18,029 nucleotides of DNA from JAAYBY01 sp964465385 (lineage in GTDB: Bacteria; Bacillota; Clostridia; Saccharofermentanales; UBA5734): assembly GCA_964465385.1 (NCBI GenBank), contig CAYXIM010000034.1:1-18029 (forward strand). Reading direction: 5' to 3'. Below the pieces are notes generated by a model. The model worked only from the letters and a program-made list of their open reading frames with translations. It was not told the DNA's origin and made no database searches. Below are positions 15,156-18,029 of the stretch, piece after piece. A program made the position numbers and the translations under genes. Numbering within the stretch: the stretch's first letter is position 1; each line of letters begins with the position of its first letter.

Positions 15156-16484
15156 ATGATTCAGACCATCTTAGAGCTGATCGAGCAGAAAAAAATACAG
15201 CAGGCCCGGACACAACTGACTCAGATCAACAAGGTCGACCTGGCCGAATGGCTGCAGGATCTGGATCTGCGTGACCTGTCAACCGTCTTTCGCCTTTTAC
15301 CCAAAGATTTCGCCGCAGACGTTTTTACCTACGCTTCTCTTGATTTAAAAACTCATATCATCCATTCCCTGACCGATCATGAAATCAGCCAGATCATGAA
15401 TGACCTGTTTTTGGACGATGTCGTTGACATGATTGATGAGATGCCGGCCAACGTTGTCAAGCGCCTGCTGGCCAACACAGACCATGAGACCCGAAAACTG
15501 ATCAACCAGTTTCTTCAGTACCCGGATGCGTCAGCCGGCAGCATCATGACCATCGAGTATGTGGACCTCAAAAAGCACATGACCGTCAGGCAGGCGTTTG
15601 ATCACATCCGTAAAACAGGGGTTGACAAGGAAACCATCTACACCTGTTACGTGACCGATGCCTTTCGCAAACTGGAAGGCACCGTGACAGTCCGGACCTT
15701 GTTGTTTTCCGACCCTGACCAGCACATAGAAGAGGTCATGGATCCACCCCAGATTTTTGTGCGCACCCTGGATGACCAGGAAGAAATCGCCCAGATTTTT
15801 GGCCATTATGACTTGATTTCCGTGCCAGTGGTTGACAGCGAATCCAGGCTGGTTGGTATTATCACCATTGATGACGCCTTGGATGTCATCCGGGAAGAAA
15901 ACACCGAAGACTTTGAAAAGATGGCGGCCATGCTGCCATCTGAGCAGCCTTACCTGGAGACCAGCAGCCTGCTTCTGGCCAAGAGACGCTTGCCCTGGCT
16001 CTTGTTGCTGATGGTCTCCGCCCTGTTCACCGGATCCATTCTTGACCATTTTGAAGCCTCCCTGGCAGCCATGCCCACGTTGGTGGCCATGATCCCCATG
16101 CTGATGGATACGGGCGGCAACAGTGGCTCTCAGACGGCAACCTTGATCATCCGCGGCCTGGCGTTGGGTCAGGTCCAACCGGCCGATCTGGTGCGCATCA
16201 TCTGGAAGGAAACCAGCATCGCCTTGATCCTGGGGGCCATCCTTGCCCTGGCCAATGGCATCAGGCTGGTGTTGTTCAACCACTCCGTCCTGATGGCAGT
16301 GGCAGTTGGCCTGACCCTGGTGGTCACGGTCTTCATGGCCAAGCTTATCGGGGTGCTGCTGCCCCTGGGTGCCTACAAATTAAAATGGGACCCGGCCATG
16401 ATGGCCACACCGGTCATCACAACCATCGTTGACGCCGGATCCCTGATCGCCTTTTTCTTTTTCGTCCGGGCCCTGCTGGGCTGA
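15156..16484 (+). CDS. mgtE: Magnesium transporter MgtE, copy 1
   Basis: The 442-residue inner-membrane Mg2+ channel/transporter has domains in the usual order: an N-terminal helical MgtE_N domain (about 1-125), a CBS pair (about 130-250) that senses cytoplasmic Mg2+, a connecting helix (EDFEKMAAMLPS), and a C-terminal membrane domain with about five segments from ~278 on. IPMLMDTGGNSGSQTATL near 313-330 is the family's pore-region signature. Asp426 in TTIVDAG corresponds to the conserved acidic residue of the last membrane segment. The ATG at 15156 follows a G-rich site (15144-15152); an in-frame TTG at 15120 lies inside the leader hairpin and is less likely. It is the first of two tandem copies. 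Confidence 0.93.
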   Translation: MIQTILELIEQKKIQQARTQLTQINKVDLAEWLQDLDLRDLSTVFRLLPKDFAADVFTYASLDLKTHIIHSLTDHEISQIMNDLFLDDVVDMIDEMPANVVKRLLANTDHETRKLINQFLQYPDASAGSIMTIEYVDLKKHMTVRQAFDHIRKTGVDKETIYTCYVTDAFRKLEGTVTVRTLLFSDPDQHIEEVMDPPQIFVRTLDDQEEIAQIFGHYDLISVPVVDSESRLVGIITIDDALDVIREENTEDFEKMAAMLPSEQPYLETSSLLLAKRRLPWLLLLMVSALFTGSILDHFEASLAAMPTLVAMIPMLMDTGGNSGSQTATLIIRGLALGQVQPADLVRIIWKETSIALILGAILALANGIRLVLFNHSVLMAVAVGLTLVVTVFMAKLIGVLLPLGAYKLKWDPAMMATPVITTIVDAGSLIAFFFFVRALLG

Positions 16485-16513
16485 CATCAACCAAAGCAAG
16501 GAGGGCCTTGGTC

Positions 16514-17845
16514 ATGCTTGAAGATATCTTGAACCTGATCAATCAAAAAAAGATCATGCAGGCCCATGATCAGCTGGCTACTCTGAACGTGGTCGACTTG
16601 GCGCATGCCCTGGAAAACCTGGATGAAAAAGACACCATCCGTGTCTTCCGGGTCTTGCCCAAAGATCAGGCGGCAGATGTTTTTTCCTACCTGTCCCGTG
16701 ATTTTCAGGAGCAGCTGATTGCCTACATGACTGATCGGGAATTATCCAGCATTCTGGAAGACCTCTTTTTAGACGACACAGTGGACATCATCGAAGAAAT
16801 GCCGGCCAATGTTGTCAAGCGCCTGCTCATGAACACCGATGCTGAACGTCGCAGCCTGATCAACTCCTTCTTGCAATACCCCAAAGACTCGGCCGGCTCC
16901 TTGATGACCATTGAGTATGTGGACCTGAAAAAAGACATGACCGTACGCGATTCTTTCGAGCACATCCGGCAAACCGGTTTTGACAAGGAAACGGTCTACA
17001 CCTGCTACGTGACCGACGCCTCACGCAAGCTGATTGGCGTGGTGTCCATCAAGACCTTGCTGCTGGCTGATCCTGACCAGTTGCTGGAAACAGTTATGGA
17101 CCATCACTTTATTTCTGTTCAAACCCTGGATGACCAGGAAGAAATTGCCCACCTCTTTGATCGCTATGACCTGCTGGCCTTGCCGGTTGTGGACCACGAA
17201 AACCGCTTGGTTGGTATCATCACGGTAGACGACGCCCTGGATGTCATTCAAGAAGAAAGCACCGAGGACTTTGAAAAAATGGCAGCTATGCTGCCTTCAG
17301 AGCTGCCTTATCTGGACACCAGCATCATGTCGCATATCAAGCAGCGCCTGCCCTGGCTTTTGCTGCTTATGTTTTCAGCCACCTTTTCTGAATTGATCAT
17401 CACTTACTTCGAAGATGCCATCTCTGTGGTGGCCGCCCTGGTCTCTTTTATTCCCATGCTCATGGATACAGGCGGAAACAGCGGATCCCAATCTGCGACC
17501 CTGGTCATCCGAGGCATGGCCCTGGGACAGATCGCCCCTTCAGACAGCCTGCGGGTTGCCCGAAAGGAAACCCAGGTTGCTTTGCTGGTGGGCCTGGCCC
17601 TGGCAACCATCAACATGGCGCGTGTGCTTATGTTCAACCACTCCTTGACCCTGGCGCTCACTGTCAGCCTCAGCCTGATGGCAACGGTTCTCATGTCCAA
17701 ACTGATCGGCAGCCTCTTGCCGCTTCTGGCCAAAAAACTCAAAGTTGACCCGGCTATCATGGCCGCTCCCGTCATCACCACGCTTGTCGATGCCGGCTCT
17801 TTGGCCATCTACTTTCTGACAGCCCGGGCTATCTTGCATCTTTGA
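16514..17845 (+). CDS. mgtE: Magnesium transporter MgtE, copy 2
   Basis: The 443-residue paralogue aligns with the upstream copy almost without gaps from end to end and is identical at most positions in blocks such as EMPANVVKRLL, MTIEYVDLKK and YTCYVTDA. It has the same MgtE_N, CBS-pair and membrane domains, including IPMLMDTGGNSGSQSATL and Asp426 in TTLVDAG. It is probably functional and cotranscribed, starting 29 bases after copy 1. AAGGAGGG at 16498-16505 lies 8 bases before the ATG at 16514; a TTG at 16508 is too close to that site. MgtE acts as a dimer, so heterodimers of the two copies are possible (inference). Confidence 0.93.
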   Translation: MLEDILNLINQKKIMQAHDQLATLNVVDLAHALENLDEKDTIRVFRVLPKDQAADVFSYLSRDFQEQLIAYMTDRELSSILEDLFLDDTVDIIEEMPANVVKRLLMNTDAERRSLINSFLQYPKDSAGSLMTIEYVDLKKDMTVRDSFEHIRQTGFDKETVYTCYVTDASRKLIGVVSIKTLLLADPDQLLETVMDHHFISVQTLDDQEEIAHLFDRYDLLALPVVDHENRLVGIITVDDALDVIQEESTEDFEKMAAMLPSELPYLDTSIMSHIKQRLPWLLLLMFSATFSELIITYFEDAISVVAALVSFIPMLMDTGGNSGSQSATLVIRGMALGQIAPSDSLRVARKETQVALLVGLALATINMARVLMFNHSLTLALTVSLSLMATVLMSKLIGSLLPLLAKKLKVDPAIMAAPVITTLVDAGSLAIYFLTARAILHL

Positions 17846-17911
17846 GCAAAGACGTTGTCAAAGCCCAAGAAAAGCAAAAGGCATGCTAAAGCTGCCAAGT
17901 TTGCATCCTGG

Positions 17912-17936
17912 CTGCCTTGTTGTTAAAAACAAGGCA
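17912..17936. terminator. Hairpin after the mgtE pair, possible terminator
   Basis: CTGCCTTGTT (17912-17921) pairs perfectly with AACAAGGCAG (17927/17928-17936) around a GTTAAA loop, 66 bases after the mgtE copy 2 stop. No T run follows directly; the nearest is TTTT about 13 bases downstream. It may be a weak or factor-assisted terminator. The remaining bases to 18029 hold no gene that I can support. Confidence 0.4.
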
Positions 17937-18029
17937 GATAGGCCTGGGTTTTATTGCGAGTCTGTAAAAGCTTCTCGGTGATGCAGCCCTGTCAAGTGGT
18001 TGATGGGAACAGAAAAGATGATGCCGGTG

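Noticed and set aside
15531..16283. 250-codon minus-strand ORF opposite mgtE copy 1
   Set aside because: It is antisense to a clearly conserved gene and has His/Gln/Gly-rich composition typical of a reverse-complement shadow, with no family resemblance.
17930..18029. Possible riboswitch (c-di-GMP-like GGTGATGCAGCC segment) at the right edge
   Set aside because: Only a short resemblance; the remaining consensus and paired elements are not visible and the window ends.

Overview
The window looks like chromosomal DNA from a Bacillota (Clostridia-type) bacterium, probably a draft or metagenome-derived scaffold. The evidence is strong GGAGG-type ribosome binding sites ahead of nearly every gene, consensus sigma-A promoters, short intergenic regions, U-tailed hairpin terminators, a lipoprotein solute-binding protein and TGA used as a stop. 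One run of 100 N (10874-10973) marks a scaffold gap. I see no rRNA, tRNA, CRISPR array, transposase, integrase or phage gene. This is metabolic and transport DNA, not an obvious defence or mobile region.

Layout. (1) Positions 1-3638, minus strand: a large PHP/DUF3604-type metallohydrolase followed by an M20D (AbgB-like) amidohydrolase that runs off the left edge. (2) Positions 3765-7390, plus strand: a uroporphyrinogen-decarboxylase-family protein, then, after its own consensus promoter, a TIM-barrel amidohydrolase and an L-arabinose/L-fucose-isomerase-like protein. A 15-bp-stem bidirectional terminator follows. (3) Positions 7480-10720, minus strand: an M20 (ArgE/DapE-type) peptidase and two tandem, divergent glucosamine-6-phosphate-deaminase-family proteins, ending at the same terminator. 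(4) Positions 11078-13445, plus strand: a complete polar amino acid ABC importer (lipoprotein, permease, ATPase) with an internal terminator after the lipoprotein gene. (5) Positions 13461-14630, minus strand: a YqhD/Bdh-type iron-containing alcohol dehydrogenase. (6) Positions 14631-15155: a 525-bp non-coding region rich in dyads, with a terminator-like hairpin, a promoter and a structured leader. (7) Positions 15156-17845, plus strand: two tandem MgtE-type Mg2+ transporters.

How the genes may work together. Regions 1-3 hold four metal-dependent hydrolases, a sugar-isomerase-like protein and two NagB-fold proteins, next to an amino-acid-type importer. This is compatible with import and dismantling of a small conjugate, for example an N-acyl, amino-acyl or amino-sugar compound. 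That is inference; no substrate can be read from the sequence. The most notable points are the loss of canonical NagB catalytic residues in the deaminase-like pair, worst in the upstream copy; the mgtE leader, where an upstream strand can pair with the whole G-rich ribosome binding site although no M-box signature is visible; and the dyad-rich non-coding stretch before it, which may encode a short RNA.
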